Shown: positions 7,537-16,717, numbered from the stretch's first letter. The stretch is 64,000 bases of DNA from Terribium retamae (GCF_022347545.1 NZ_JAKREW010000025.1:1-64000); one strand, 5' to 3'. Notes: generated from the letters alone by a model not told the origin. Numbers and translations: made by a program.

Positions 7537-8508
7537 ATGAAAAGAATGATTGTTTCGATACTGGCGGCAGGTGTGTCGCTGATTGCCTTCCAGGCAATGG
7601 CCGAAGACAAGGTGACGCTGCAGCTCAAGTGGGTCACGCAGGCGCAGTTCGCCGGCTACTATGTCGCCAAGGACAAGGGCTTCTACAAGGAAGAGGGGCT
7701 CGACGTCGAAATCAAGCCAGGTGGTCCGGATATCGCGCCGGAGCAGGTGATCGCCGGCGGTGGTGCCGACGTCATCGTCGACTGGATGGCCGGCGCGTTG
7801 GCCGCGCGCGACAAGGGCGTGGCACTGGTCAATATCGCCCAACCGTTCAAGAAAGCCGGCATGGAATTGGCCTGCCCGAAAAACGGGCCGATCAAGACCG
7901 AAGCCGATTTCAAGGGGCGTACGTTGGGCGTCTGGTTCTTCGGTAACGAATATCCATTCTATGCCTGGATGAACAAGCTGGGCTTGAAAACGGAAGGCGG
8001 GCCGGACGGGGTCACGGTGCTGAAGCAGAGCTTCGACGTGCAGCCGCTGATCCAGAAGCAGGCTGACTGCATTTCGGTGATGACCTACAACGAGTACTGG
8101 CAGCTGATCGATGCCGGCTACAAGCCGGAAGATCTGACCGTGTTCAACTACTCAGCCATGGGAAACGACCTGCTGGAGGATGGCCTTTATACGCTGCAGG
8201 AGAAGCTCAAGGACCCTGCCTTCGAAGACAAGATGGTGCGGTTTGTGCGCGCGTCGATGAAAGGCTGGAAGTACGCCACCGAGAACAATGACGAGGCTGC
8301 CGAGATCGTCATGGAAAACGGTGGCCAGGATGAGAACCATCAGAAGCGCATGATGAGCGAAGTGGCAAAGCTCATCGATAATGCCGACGGCAAGCTGATC
8401 CCGGAAGCCTATGAGCGTACCGCAAAGGCGCTGCTCGACCAGAAGATCATCACCAAGCAGCCGGAAGGTGCCTACACCACTGCGATCACCGACAAGGCGA
8501 TCAAATAA
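7537..8508 (+). CDS. ABC transporter substrate-binding protein, NMT1/THI5-like
   Basis: The 323-aa periplasmic protein has a clear Sec signal peptide (MKRMIV then a hydrophobic core, cleavage near AMA-ED at about residue 22). The mature protein begins VTLQLKWVTQAQFAGYYVA, which is the hallmark of the NMT1/THI5-like family that binds pyrimidine-type ligands such as HMP precursors, riboflavin or pyrimidine catabolites. ATG 7537 is preceded by AGAGGGTAAGAGC. Together with dihydropyrimidinase in the same operon, this makes a pyrimidine or hydantoin the best guess for the cargo. The gene ends at a strong terminator, the end of the operon. Confidence 0.9.
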   Translation: MKRMIVSILAAGVSLIAFQAMAEDKVTLQLKWVTQAQFAGYYVAKDKGFYKEEGLDVEIKPGGPDIAPEQVIAGGGADVIVDWMAGALAARDKGVALVNIAQPFKKAGMELACPKNGPIKTEADFKGRTLGVWFFGNEYPFYAWMNKLGLKTEGGPDGVTVLKQSFDVQPLIQKQADCISVMTYNEYWQLIDAGYKPEDLTVFNYSAMGNDLLEDGLYTLQEKLKDPAFEDKMVRFVRASMKGWKYATENNDEAAEIVMENGGQDENHQKRMMSEVAKLIDNADGKLIPEAYERTAKALLDQKIITKQPEGAYTTAITDKAIK

Positions 8509-8530
8509 GGTTTGACCGATTTTGATGCGC

Positions 8531-8556
8531 AAAGGGGCGGGTGACCGCCCCTTTTT
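8531..8556 (+). terminator. Rho-independent terminator of the ABC/dihydropyrimidinase operon
   Basis: Stem AGGGGCGG / CCGCCCCT with a GTGA loop, followed by five T. It starts 23 bp after the binding-protein stop and also lies between convergent genes. Confidence 0.85.
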
Positions 8557-8620
8557 GTTGGTATGCAACGCAGCCTGTCTGCAAACCGGTGAAAGCTCGA
8601 CCTAACCGCCGATGCCGCCC

Positions 8621-10270
8621 TCACCGCTGTTCGCGGATATCGGTCAGGGTACGGGTCGGGGTGATTGCCTCGGGGTCGAGCTGCACTTCGATGATGGATG
8701 GCTTGCCGCTTGCCCGTGCGCGTTCGAAGGCGGGAGCGAACTCTTCAGTCTTCACCACCGTTTCGCCATGGCCGCCATAGGCGCGTGCGAGCGCTGCAAA
8801 ATCCGGGTTCCTGAGATCGGTGCCTTCGACGCGGCCAGGATATTCACGCTCCTGGTGCATGCGGATGGTTCCGTAAATGCCATTATTGACCACTACGGTG
8901 ATGATCGGCAGATCGTATTGCACGGCGGTGGCAAATTCCTGCCCATGCATCATGAAGCAGCCGTCGCCGGCGAAGCAGACAACCTCGCGGTCGGGAAATA
9001 CGCTTTTTGCCGAGACCGCCGCCGGCAAGCCGTAACCCATCGAACCGGAGGTCGGAGCGGCCTGCGTGCCGAAACGGCGGAAGCGGTGGAAGCGATGCAC
9101 CCAGGTGGCATAGTTGCCAGCGCCGTTGGTCAGGATGGCGTCCTCAGGGAGCACGCTCTCCAGGTAGTCCATGATCGGTCCCATCTGCACGGCGCCCGGG
9201 CCGGTCTTCGGCGTCGTCGACCAGGTAAGATAGGTGTCGTGCAGTTTTGCGGTCTCGGCTGCCCAGGCAGGCGCCGCTTTGGGCCGGCGCTTGGCGAATG
9301 CTTCGACGAAGGCCGTGGGCGAGGCATTGATCGCCAGCGTCGGACGATAGACACGGCCGAGTTCGTTGGCGTCGGCATGCACATGCACCAGCGCCTGATC
9401 CGGGTAGGGGCTCTTCAGGATGGTGTAGTCGGAAGACGGCATTTCACCCATGCGGCCACCGATCAGAAGCACGACGTCCGCCTCCTTGATCGCGTTGCCG
9501 AGCTTGGGGTTGATGCCGATACCCACATCGCCCGCATAGCTTGGATGCAGATGATCGAACAGCATCTGGCGGCGGAAGGAGCAACCGACCGGCAACGCCC
9601 AGTTCTCGGCGATTGTCTGCATGTGGGCGACTGCTTCCGGATCCCAGCGCGTGCCGCCGAGAATGGCGAACGGCCGCTTGGCACTGCCAAGCAGCATTTC
9701 CAACGCGTCGAGCTCTGCCGCACCGGGGTAGGTTTGAACCGGCGTATATGGCAGGGCTGCCGGCGCTTCGACTTCGCTGACCAGCATGTCTTCCGGCAGC
9801 GAGACGACAACCGGGCCGGGACGTCCTGAAGTCGCGACCGCAAAAGCACGCGTCACCAGTTCGGGGATGCGTTCGGCGCGGTCGATTTCGACCACCCATT
9901 TGGCGATGTCGCCGAAGAAGCGCTTGTAATTCACCTCCTGGAAGGCTTCGCGCTCGCGGGCATGGCCGGCGATCTGACCGATGAACAGGATCATCGGAAT
10001 GGAATCCTGCATGGCGATGTGCACGCCGGCCGAGGCGTTGGTGGCGCCAGGTCCACGCGTGACGAAGCAGATGCCGGGTTTCCCGGTCAGCCTGCCCTGG
10101 CAGTCGGCCATCATTGCAGCGCCGCCTTCCTGGCGACAGACGACCGTGCGGATCGAGGAATCGTGAAGCGCATCAAGCACGGCGAGGTAGCTCTCGCCCG
10201 GCACGCAGAACATGCGGTCGACGCCATTGGCCTCAAGCGCTTCGACGATCAGCTTACCACCGGTCTTCAT
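8621..10270 (-). CDS. Thiamine-diphosphate-dependent enzyme, acetolactate synthase-like
   Basis: This 549-aa protein has the three-domain ThDP-enzyme layout: N-terminal PYR domain with the conserved glutamate E48 (CRQEGGA), a central domain, and a C-terminal PP domain with the GDG...NN cofactor motif at 435-463. It resembles acetolactate synthase large subunits, but many such stand-alone proteins are of unknown specificity (decarboxylases or carboligases of 2-oxo acids). ATG 10270 is chosen; GTG 10282 would overlap the upstream CoA-transferase stop (GTGA). It is coupled to a CaiB-family CoA-transferase, an arrangement reminiscent of oxalyl-CoA decarboxylase/formyl-CoA transferase, though the sequence is not obviously an oxalyl-CoA decarboxylase. 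Confidence 0.82.
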   Translation of the reverse strand: MKTGGKLIVEALEANGVDRMFCVPGESYLAVLDALHDSSIRTVVCRQEGGAAMMADCQGRLTGKPGICFVTRGPGATNASAGVHIAMQDSIPMILFIGQIAGHAREREAFQEVNYKRFFGDIAKWVVEIDRAERIPELVTRAFAVATSGRPGPVVVSLPEDMLVSEVEAPAALPYTPVQTYPGAAELDALEMLLGSAKRPFAILGGTRWDPEAVAHMQTIAENWALPVGCSFRRQMLFDHLHPSYAGDVGIGINPKLGNAIKEADVVLLIGGRMGEMPSSDYTILKSPYPDQALVHVHADANELGRVYRPTLAINASPTAFVEAFAKRRPKAAPAWAAETAKLHDTYLTWSTTPKTGPGAVQMGPIMDYLESVLPEDAILTNGAGNYATWVHRFHRFRRFGTQAAPTSGSMGYGLPAAVSAKSVFPDREVVCFAGDGCFMMHGQEFATAVQYDLPIITVVVNNGIYGTIRMHQEREYPGRVEGTDLRNPDFAALARAYGGHGETVVKTEEFAPAFERARASGKPSIIEVQLDPEAITPTRTLTDIREQR

Positions 10271-10278
10271 CGATCTCG

Positions 10279-11439
10279 TCACTCCAGCTCAGCAAGAATT
10301 TCAGCGGTGTGTTCGCCAAGGCGCGGCGATGGGCGGTCGTATACCAGCGGCGTGCCCGGCATCACCATCGGCGCGCGCACCGAAGGCAGCATGTTGCCGT
10401 GGCCGTCCTCGAGGTCAAGGCGCATGCCGCGGGCGATCGCCTGCGGATCGTCAAACATCTGGCCGATGTCATTGATGGGGCTTGCCGGCACGCCGGTCGC
10501 CTCCAGCCTGGCCAGGAGATCGTCGCGAGTGAAGCTGGCAACCGCCGCCAGCATGTGTTCACGCAGCCTCACGCGGTTGGCGACGCGAGCGGCGTTGGTG
10601 GCGAAGTCCTGATCGGCGGGCAAACTGTCCAGCCCGACCACGGCACAGAATTTGGCGAACTGGCTGTCGTTGCCGACGGCCAGGATGAAATGGCCGTCCG
10701 AAACCGGCAGCACCTCGTAAGGCGCGATGTTGGGATGAGCATTGCCCATGCGCTGGGGCGGCGTGCCGGAAACCAGGAAATTGAGGTTCTGGTTGGCCAG
10801 CACGGAGATCTGTGAATCGAACAGCGCCATGTCGACATGCTGGCCTTCGCCAGTCGCTTCCGCGTGGCGCAATGCGGCCTGGATGGCGATGACAGAATAG
10901 AGACCGGTGAAGATGTCGGTGACGGCGACGCCAACCTTTTGCGGCTCACCATCGGGCGCGCCGGTGATCGACATCAGCCCGGACATGCCCTGAACGATGA
11001 AATCGTAGCCCGCGCGTGGAGCATAGGGTCCCGACTGGCCAAAGCCGGTGATCGAGCAATAGACCAGCTTGGGGTTGATCGCCTTCAGGCTCTCATAGTC
11101 GAGGCCATATTTCTTCAAACCGCCCAGCTTGAAGTTCTCGATCAGAACGTCGGCTTTGGCGACCAGCTTGCGCACGGTTTCTGCGCCTTCCGGGGTCGAG
11201 AAATCGACGGCTATGGAACGCTTGCCGCGGTTGCAGGCGTGGTAATAGGCAGCAGACAGGTTTTCGCCATCCTTGCCCTTGACGAAGGGCGGTCCCCATT
11301 TGCGGGTGTCGTCACCTTCCGGGCTCTCGACCTTGATGACGTCGGCGCCGAGATCTGCCAGCATCTGTCCCGCCCAGGGGCCGGCGAGAATGCGGGCGAG
11401 TTCGACAACGCGCACGCCCTTCAGGGGAGGATTGGCCAT
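10279..11439 (-). CDS. CaiB/BaiF-family (class III) CoA-transferase
   Basis: The 386-aa protein starts with the family hallmark LKGVRVVELARILAGPWAGQMLADLGADVIKVE. It has the FNLG-type segment ENFKLGGLKKYGLDY, and the catalytic aspartate is expected in GYDFIVQGMSG. Such enzymes move CoA between carboxylic acids (formyl-CoA/oxalate, succinyl-CoA/various acids). It is encoded directly upstream of the ThDP enzyme on the same strand, so both probably act on the same acid or its CoA thioester. The specific acid cannot be told from sequence. Confidence 0.88.
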   Translation of the reverse strand: MANPPLKGVRVVELARILAGPWAGQMLADLGADVIKVESPEGDDTRKWGPPFVKGKDGENLSAAYYHACNRGKRSIAVDFSTPEGAETVRKLVAKADVLIENFKLGGLKKYGLDYESLKAINPKLVYCSITGFGQSGPYAPRAGYDFIVQGMSGLMSITGAPDGEPQKVGVAVTDIFTGLYSVIAIQAALRHAEATGEGQHVDMALFDSQISVLANQNLNFLVSGTPPQRMGNAHPNIAPYEVLPVSDGHFILAVGNDSQFAKFCAVVGLDSLPADQDFATNAARVANRVRLREHMLAAVASFTRDDLLARLEATGVPASPINDIGQMFDDPQAIARGMRLDLEDGHGNMLPSVRAPMVMPGTPLVYDRPSPRLGEHTAEILAELE

Positions 11440-11535
11440 GAAACACCGCAGGTTTGTTTGGTTGCGCAGGCTCTAGCAACCCAAACGGGTCCTGTCACGA
11501 TCCTTGCGATGGACCAGCACAGCAATCGACAGAAC

Positions 11536-12471
11536 TCAGCGCGAAGCCGTGACCTTGTCTGTCCAGGCGACGAAATCTTCCATGATCATGTTTCGATTCA
11601 CCTCGTTCAGGCTTTCGTGTCGCGTTTGGGCATAAACCTTTGAAACGAGATTCGAAAACCCCATTCGTCGCATGCGCCCGGCGAGATGGTCGACTGCCTT
11701 GCCGCCAGCCGTGGCGGGATCCTTCTCACCGCCTGCGAGATTGATCGGCAGGTTCCGGGCTATGTCGGCAAAGCGGCTGTCGTCGGCACCGTTGAAGATG
11801 AAGCCGAACAGGTCGCGCCACAATGAGACCGAAGCATCCCAGCCGCAAAGCGGATCGGCAATGTATTTGTCGACCTCGGCCGGGTCGCGTGACAGCCAGT
11901 CAAAAAGGGTGCGGTGTCCAGGCACCGCCTTGCCCCAGGCCTGAAAGGTGAGCCTGGGCAACATGCGCGAAGGCACGTCCGATCCGAGCCTGAAGCGTTC
12001 CCAGGCGAGAATTGCAAGTGCTGCGCGGCCACTGATCCCGGCGGTGAAATTGGCATTCCAGATAGCAGCGCCTTGTATGCGCGCTGAATGTTTCTGGACG
12101 AAGTTTAGCGCGATCAGCCCGCCCATCGAATGGCCGAAAACGATGACCGGAATCCCGGCATGTTCGGTCGCAATGAGGTCGTGTACGGCAAGTACATCGG
12201 CAATCACCTTCTTGCCGCCATCGGGATCGCCAAACTTGCCGAGTGGGGCATCGGGGGCGGTGGTATGACCATGTCCGCGATGGTCGTGCGCGTAGGTGTT
12301 ATAGCCGCGAGCGGCGAGGAAGTCCGCAAAACCGGCATAACGAGCAGCGTGTTCGGCCAGGCCATGGCTGATCTGGATTGAGGCGCGCGCCTTGCCATCG
12401 GCCTTGCGCGAATAGAGCTTCAGAGAAGCGCCCGTGGGCGAGGCGAGGGTACGCTGGTCGTCGAACGGCAT
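11536..12471 (-). CDS. Alpha/beta hydrolase, monoacylglycerol lipase / lysophospholipase-like
   Basis: A 311-aa serine hydrolase of the Hydrolase_4 type. The oxyanion-hole segment HGLAEH lies at 36-41, DHRGHG near 63-68, and the nucleophile elbow GHSMGG has S115. The C-terminal QTRHESLNE supplies the likely catalytic histidine. These features are typical of lysophospholipases/monoglyceride lipases of the PldB/YtpA type. ATG 12471 has a strong GAGGAA ribosome site six bases upstream; a longer frame to 12489 exists but is less likely. There is no signal peptide, so it is probably cytoplasmic. It stands alone or forms a loose unit with the CoA-transferase 96 bp downstream. Confidence 0.85.
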   Translation of the reverse strand: MPFDDQRTLASPTGASLKLYSRKADGKARASIQISHGLAEHAARYAGFADFLAARGYNTYAHDHRGHGHTTAPDAPLGKFGDPDGGKKVIADVLAVHDLIATEHAGIPVIVFGHSMGGLIALNFVQKHSARIQGAAIWNANFTAGISGRAALAILAWERFRLGSDVPSRMLPRLTFQAWGKAVPGHRTLFDWLSRDPAEVDKYIADPLCGWDASVSLWRDLFGFIFNGADDSRFADIARNLPINLAGGEKDPATAGGKAVDHLAGRMRRMGFSNLVSKVYAQTRHESLNEVNRNMIMEDFVAWTDKVTASR

Positions 12472-12654
12472 TAATTCCTCCCCTGGCACAGTTGAACCCG
12501 CGCTTCCTGAAAGTGGTCGGCCTTTTGTTTGCGCCCGGGGCCGTTTAGCGTCAATCGGCTGCCGAGATTCCGCAGCGGAAAGGGTAGTGGCTCTTGCATC
12601 GCAATTCTGACATGTCGGTCGGGCAGATCGCAGAACTCAATGAGAGGGATTCGT

Positions 12655-13665
12655 ATGCGGACTTGGCTTGTTCTTGGGGCGGCACTCGCCGGTATTTTGG
12701 CTGCGGCTATTGCCCGGGCGGAGACGAAACTCGGCGGCAGCTTCGTGGCTGATACTGCCTGTCCGGCAACGCAGGCGATCAAAAGCGGGAAGAACCCCGG
12801 CAATGTCAGCACCGAAGCTGGACAGAGCTACGATCTCGTCGCCGGCAACAAGGACGAGCCGACGCACTACATGATCCGCGTGCCGGGTGCGGACCCTGAG
12901 CGGCGCTGGGTCAAAGTGAATTGTGGCCATGTTGCCGGCACCGCTGCCGCACCGGCGGCTCCTGCTGGACCGGCGGAAGCGGAAGCACCTCAGAAGAAGG
13001 CAGCAGTTGGCAAGCCGGAGTATGTTTTCGCGCTTTCATGGCAGCCAGCCTTCTGCGAGACGAAGTCGAAGAAGACCGAGTGTCAGGCAATGACGGGGTC
13101 AAGCTTTGCAGCAACCAATTTCACGCTACACGGGCTATGGCCTCAGCCGAATGGCAATTTCTATTGCGCGGTGAGCGCGGCGGATCGCGCAAATGACAAG
13201 GGAAATTGGCAGGCCCTCCCGCCTGTCGATCTCGATGGCGCGACCCGCTTGGAACTCGACAAGGTGATGCCGGGCACGGCCTCGCAGCTCGACCGGCACG
13301 AATGGATCAAGCACGGTACTTGCTACGGCAAGGATCAGCAGGCCTATTTCGCCGATGCGCTGGCCCTGATGCGGCAGGTCAACGATTCGCCGGTCAGGGA
13401 GCTCTTTGAGAACAATATCGGCAAGGAGCTGACATCCGGCCAGATCCGCGCTGCTTTCGACAGCGCGTTCGGCAAGGGAACCGGCGATCGCGTGCGCGTG
13501 TCGTGCTTCAATGATCGCGGCCGACGCATGATCGGCGAACTGACGCTGGGCCTTGCCGGTCCGATCGGTCCGAGCAGTTCGTTGAAGGATCTGATGCTGG
13601 CTTCTGCACCGACTGAGAATGCCGGCTGTCCAAGAGGCGAAGTGGACCGGGTTGGGCTGCAGTAG
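12655..13665 (+). CDS. Secreted RNase T2-family ribonuclease with an N-terminal extension
   Basis: The 336-aa protein carries both active-site blocks of RNase T2: CAS I with H159 in FTLHGLWPQ, and CAS II HEWIKHGTC with H215, E216, K219 and H220. It begins with a signal peptide (cleavage near ARA-ET, residue 22), so it acts in the periplasm or outside. Unusually, an extra module with two cysteines (about residues 30-92) and an Ala/Pro/Glu-rich linker (95-118) precede the catalytic domain. ATG 12655 follows GAGAGGG; an upstream ATG at 12640 is possible. It converges with the TetR gene, separated by 7 bp. A role in scavenging RNA-derived nucleotides is plausible. Confidence 0.88.
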   Translation: MRTWLVLGAALAGILAAAIARAETKLGGSFVADTACPATQAIKSGKNPGNVSTEAGQSYDLVAGNKDEPTHYMIRVPGADPERRWVKVNCGHVAGTAAAPAAPAGPAEAEAPQKKAAVGKPEYVFALSWQPAFCETKSKKTECQAMTGSSFAATNFTLHGLWPQPNGNFYCAVSAADRANDKGNWQALPPVDLDGATRLELDKVMPGTASQLDRHEWIKHGTCYGKDQQAYFADALALMRQVNDSPVRELFENNIGKELTSGQIRAAFDSAFGKGTGDRVRVSCFNDRGRRMIGELTLGLAGPIGPSSSLKDLMLASAPTENAGCPRGEVDRVGLQ

Positions 13666-13672
13666 ACGGCTC

Positions 13673-14308
13673 TCAAGCCACCATCGGCAACAGGCGGCGG
13701 ACTTCGTCGAGTAGGTCCGGAATGGCCTGCTCGTCTTTCGACAGATATTTGAGCAGATACTTTTGAAACAGGCCGTCAAAGGCGGCGTAAAGCGCTGCGC
13801 GGGACACGGCGGGCTGCTTGCCGCCGAGCTCCGAGTAGCGCGAAGCGACGCGCCAGACCATATCCTCCAGGCTTTTGTCTATTTCGGTAACGTCCTGACG
13901 GAAAACGTCCTCGAACAGGGCCTGCGCGCGCAGGTCGTACCACAGGCGGTGCATGCCGGCTTCCTCCCGCAAGGTCTCTGCGAGTTTTAGGAGGAAGCCT
14001 TCGAGCAGTGCCTCGCGTGTCGGAGCTATTGCGGTGACCTGATCGTAGCGCGTGACGCATTTTGCCTTGTAGTGCCGCACGCAGCAGGAGATCAGGTCGA
14101 CTTTGTCGGTGAAATAATAATGCAGCACGCCATGGGTAAAGTCCGACTTCTGGGCGATCTCGCGCAGGCTAGTGCGCGCATAGCCCAGTTCAGCCAGCGT
14201 CTCGAGTGCTGCTTCGGCCAGTTCCAATCGTCTGGCCGTGAACTTGTCGATGCGCAATCTTTCGGCGCCGCGCGGGGCGCGCGCCTTTTCCATGACTTGG
14301 TCAGCCAT
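13673..14308 (-). CDS. TetR-family transcriptional regulator
   Basis: The 211-aa protein has an N-terminal helix-turn-helix near residues 22-70 (TLAELGYARTSLREIAQKSDFTHGVLHYYF, split here only by recognition, with the invariant HYYF end) and a helical ligand domain. It is BetI/BM3R1-like in its HTH, but choline-pathway genes are not nearby. ATG 14308 is preceded by AAGAAGG; a longer frame to 14395 adds residues without family support. Its target is not evident: the RNase T2 gene is convergent, and upstream lies about 360 bp without a gene. Confidence 0.85.
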   Translation of the reverse strand: MADQVMEKARAPRGAERLRIDKFTARRLELAEAALETLAELGYARTSLREIAQKSDFTHGVLHYYFTDKVDLISCCVRHYKAKCVTRYDQVTAIAPTREALLEGFLLKLAETLREEAGMHRLWYDLRAQALFEDVFRQDVTEIDKSLEDMVWRVASRYSELGGKQPAVSRAALYAAFDGLFQKYLLKYLSKDEQAIPDLLDEVRRLLPMVA

Positions 14309-14672
14309 CAGCGGCCTTCTTAGTTTCGAGCGCCGAAAAATATCAGCAGGCATCGCTAAATAAGTTTGCCTCGACGTCAATAGTCTTTCCTGCAAGGGCG
14401 TCTGGAATCTCGCTCGACGGGATTTAGTGGACGATTGTCAGTGTCTTCTCGGCTGATTTGCCTTGAGAGCCTGATGAGGCGCTGTCTTTCACTTCCTGCA
14501 AGCCAGTACCGGAACGAGAGAATTTCCGGTTGATCGCCCTCACGACAGAGTCCTGCTCGGCAGGAACAGACAAATGGACTGCCCGATCCTCTTCGCCTGT
14601 CAGGCACACGGTCGGCGCCTGATTTGTTCGCTTATGCCGCCGCTCGGATTCCGCCTGTCGCTATCTCGCGAG
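14309..14672. other. Intergenic region without a recognisable gene
   Basis: About 360 bp between two minus-strand genes. It should contain the promoter of the TetR gene and the 3' region of the serine hydrolase gene. Two short minus-strand frames (about 60-76 codons) overlap each other, have no convincing ribosome site and resemble no family. I see no tRNA or strong hairpin. Confidence 0.6.
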
Positions 14673-15884
14673 CTAGTCTTGAAAGTCCGCATAGACAGCG
14701 TTTCTAACGTCCGTCGGAAACGCTCCTGACATGCCTTCAAATGCGGTGTTGGTCAGAGCGACGACCGTCAGCTTCCTTGCAGGATCGACGAACCAACTGT
14801 GGCCGTAAGCGCCGCCCCACTGGATGGTTCCGCGGCTTTGGGGCGTGTGCGCAAGTTCGGGGTCGTCCAGTACCGCCCAGCCATAGCCGAATCCCCAGCC
14901 GGGACCTTGCGCCTGGGCCTGCGCACCGACCTGGTCCTTCATCATGGCAACAACGGTCTCTTGTTTCAGAATCGGTGCGCCGCCTGCTCGAACAGTCTCG
15001 AGAAAGCGCAGGATGTCATCCGCGGTCCCGACCATACCAGCGCCGACTGAGGGGTAGGAGGCCGGATCTAACGCGCGGCTTGGAGCAAAGCGTGCAACAT
15101 TTTCCCCAATCGGTATTTCGGTGCCGTCCTTCATGCGAACCGGTTCGGGACGTCCGTCGGCGTAAGGTGTTACCAGCCGGGCGGGATCCGATACCTTGAA
15201 ATCTGTGTCGGTTAGTTCGAGAGGCGCGAGGACAGTGTCGCGGACGGCTTCCGGAAGCGTTTTGTTCGACGCCTTGGCGATCACGGCGCCCAGAACATCG
15301 ATGCCCAGTGAATAACGCCAGTTCGTTCCTGGCCGGAACAGAAGAGCTACCTGTTGCAGACGGCCCAGATTCGCATCGATGCTAAGTCCCGGCTGATCGA
15401 GGCCGTCGGAAACATCCAATCGGGCATAAGCGCTGTCGGCGGGTTCGATGAAGCGGTAGCTCAGTCCCGACGTATGGGTCAACAGTTGCCGGACGGTGAT
15501 GGCCGGTTCGCTGCCGTCCTCGATCCGTGGACGAAAATCGGGCAGCCATCGCGTCACCGGGTCATCGAGTGTCAGCACGCCGTCCTCGACGAGCCGCATC
15601 AGCGTTGCCGTGACAATCGGCTTGGTGATCGAAGCCAGGCGGAAGATCGCATCCTCACGCATCCCGGTTCCAGCCTCGCGGTCGGACAAGCCTGCCGCGC
15701 GGCGATAGACGATCTGTCCGTTCCGGGCCACGGCCACGACTGCGCCGACAATTCGTTTTTCCGCGATGGCCCGATCGATGGCGGCATCGAGGCTGCGATG
15801 CGATTTGTTGTCCAATGCGTAGGCCGAGGCGACGCTTGCGGTGAGCATGACGCCGGCGAGGCTGGCAACAAAATTGGTGTTCAT
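14673..15884 (-). CDS. Exported beta-lactamase-fold serine hydrolase (class C beta-lactamase/esterase family)
   Basis: This 403-aa protein has a signal peptide (residues 1 to about 24, ending ASA-YA). The SxxK nucleophile motif is SITK at 85-88, with a YSLG-type tyrosine motif mid-protein and GGAYGHSW near the C-terminus in the place of the KTG-like box. These are the marks of the beta-lactamase/transpeptidase-like superfamily, which includes esterases and D-aminopeptidases as well as true AmpC; resistance activity cannot be presumed. ATG 15884 follows AGGTG. It is divergent from a TetR regulator with only 65 bp between the starts, so that regulator very probably controls it. Confidence 0.85.
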   Translation of the reverse strand: MNTNFVASLAGVMLTASVASAYALDNKSHRSLDAAIDRAIAEKRIVGAVVAVARNGQIVYRRAAGLSDREAGTGMREDAIFRLASITKPIVTATLMRLVEDGVLTLDDPVTRWLPDFRPRIEDGSEPAITVRQLLTHTSGLSYRFIEPADSAYARLDVSDGLDQPGLSIDANLGRLQQVALLFRPGTNWRYSLGIDVLGAVIAKASNKTLPEAVRDTVLAPLELTDTDFKVSDPARLVTPYADGRPEPVRMKDGTEIPIGENVARFAPSRALDPASYPSVGAGMVGTADDILRFLETVRAGGAPILKQETVVAMMKDQVGAQAQAQGPGWGFGYGWAVLDDPELAHTPQSRGTIQWGGAYGHSWFVDPARKLTVVALTNTAFEGMSGAFPTDVRNAVYADFQD

Positions 15885-15949
15885 GAGCAAGGCACCTATT
15901 TACGGAGTGATCGATCCGTTATTATCGTGGCCTCTGGTGCATTTCAAGA

Positions 15950-16600
15950 GTGATCGTTGTGATAAATAGAGATGAAGCCAAATCCCGCTCGCGTGGCCGA
16001 CCGCGGGCTTTCGATCGCGACAAGGTTCTGGCGTTGGCCGGCGAGACATTCTGGAGATATGGTTATGAGGGCGCGTCGATCGCGGATCTCACTGCCGCCA
16101 TGGGCATCACCCCGCAAAGCCTCTACGCGGCCTTTACGTCGAAGGCCGATCTCTATCGTGAAGCTCTAGGCTGGTATCAATCCCAGATCGGTGCGTTCAC
16201 CCCGGCTGCGTTGCGTGAGCCGGATGTTATCCGCTCGTTCGAGCGCTTGCTGACGGAAACCGCGACGGAATTTTCCCGGCCCGGTCGTCCACAGGGCTGC
16301 ATGATCTCGACCGCTGTGCTGACCTGCGCACGCGAGAACGAGCCTGTTGCGGAGATGGTCGCGCAGCAACGGGATACCACGCTCACCGCACTGCGCAAGC
16401 GGATCGAGCGTGGTGTTGCGGACGGTCAGTTGCGAAAGGAAACAGACGTTGCCGGCCTGGCGCGTTTCATCGGTGCGATCATTCAAGGGATGTCCGTGCA
16501 GGCACGGGACGGAGCCTCAGAGGCGGAGCTTCACGCAATCGCGCGCCTGGCGCTTGAACAGGTGCGCAACTTTCGAAGCCCGACTGGGACGGCCACTTGA
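15950..16600 (+). CDS. TetR-family regulator divergent from the serine hydrolase
   Basis: The 216-aa repressor begins with the GRPRAFDRDKVL segment usual in this subgroup. An HTH follows at about 38-62 (GASIADLTAAMGITPQSLYAAF) and then the C-terminal TetR_C ligand domain with QGCMIST. The start is GTG 15950; GTG 15959 is an alternative. It probably represses itself and the serine hydrolase through the 65-bp shared intergenic region, where GATCGATCC-type partial symmetry occurs near 15906-15921, though I cannot define the operator. Confidence 0.83.
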   Translation: MIVVINRDEAKSRSRGRPRAFDRDKVLALAGETFWRYGYEGASIADLTAAMGITPQSLYAAFTSKADLYREALGWYQSQIGAFTPAALREPDVIRSFERLLTETATEFSRPGRPQGCMISTAVLTCARENEPVAEMVAQQRDTTLTALRKRIERGVADGQLRKETDVAGLARFIGAIIQGMSVQARDGASEAELHAIARLALEQVRNFRSPTGTAT

Positions 16601-16717
16601 CGTGAAGCTGAGCCATCTTCGCACGATGCTGTTGACCCGCCTATAAACGTTTTCGACGATCGGTTGGCGGTTTTGCGGCTGTCAATCGGCCGACGAAGCA
16701 CCGTTCCCCGTGCACGA

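Noticed and set aside
14377..14609. Two overlapping short minus-strand frames
   Set aside because: They overlap each other in different frames and show no translation signals.
14673..15884. True AmpC beta-lactamase
   Set aside because: The SxxK and Tyr motifs are shared by many esterases and peptidases, and the KTG-type box is not canonical; a resistance claim is not supported.
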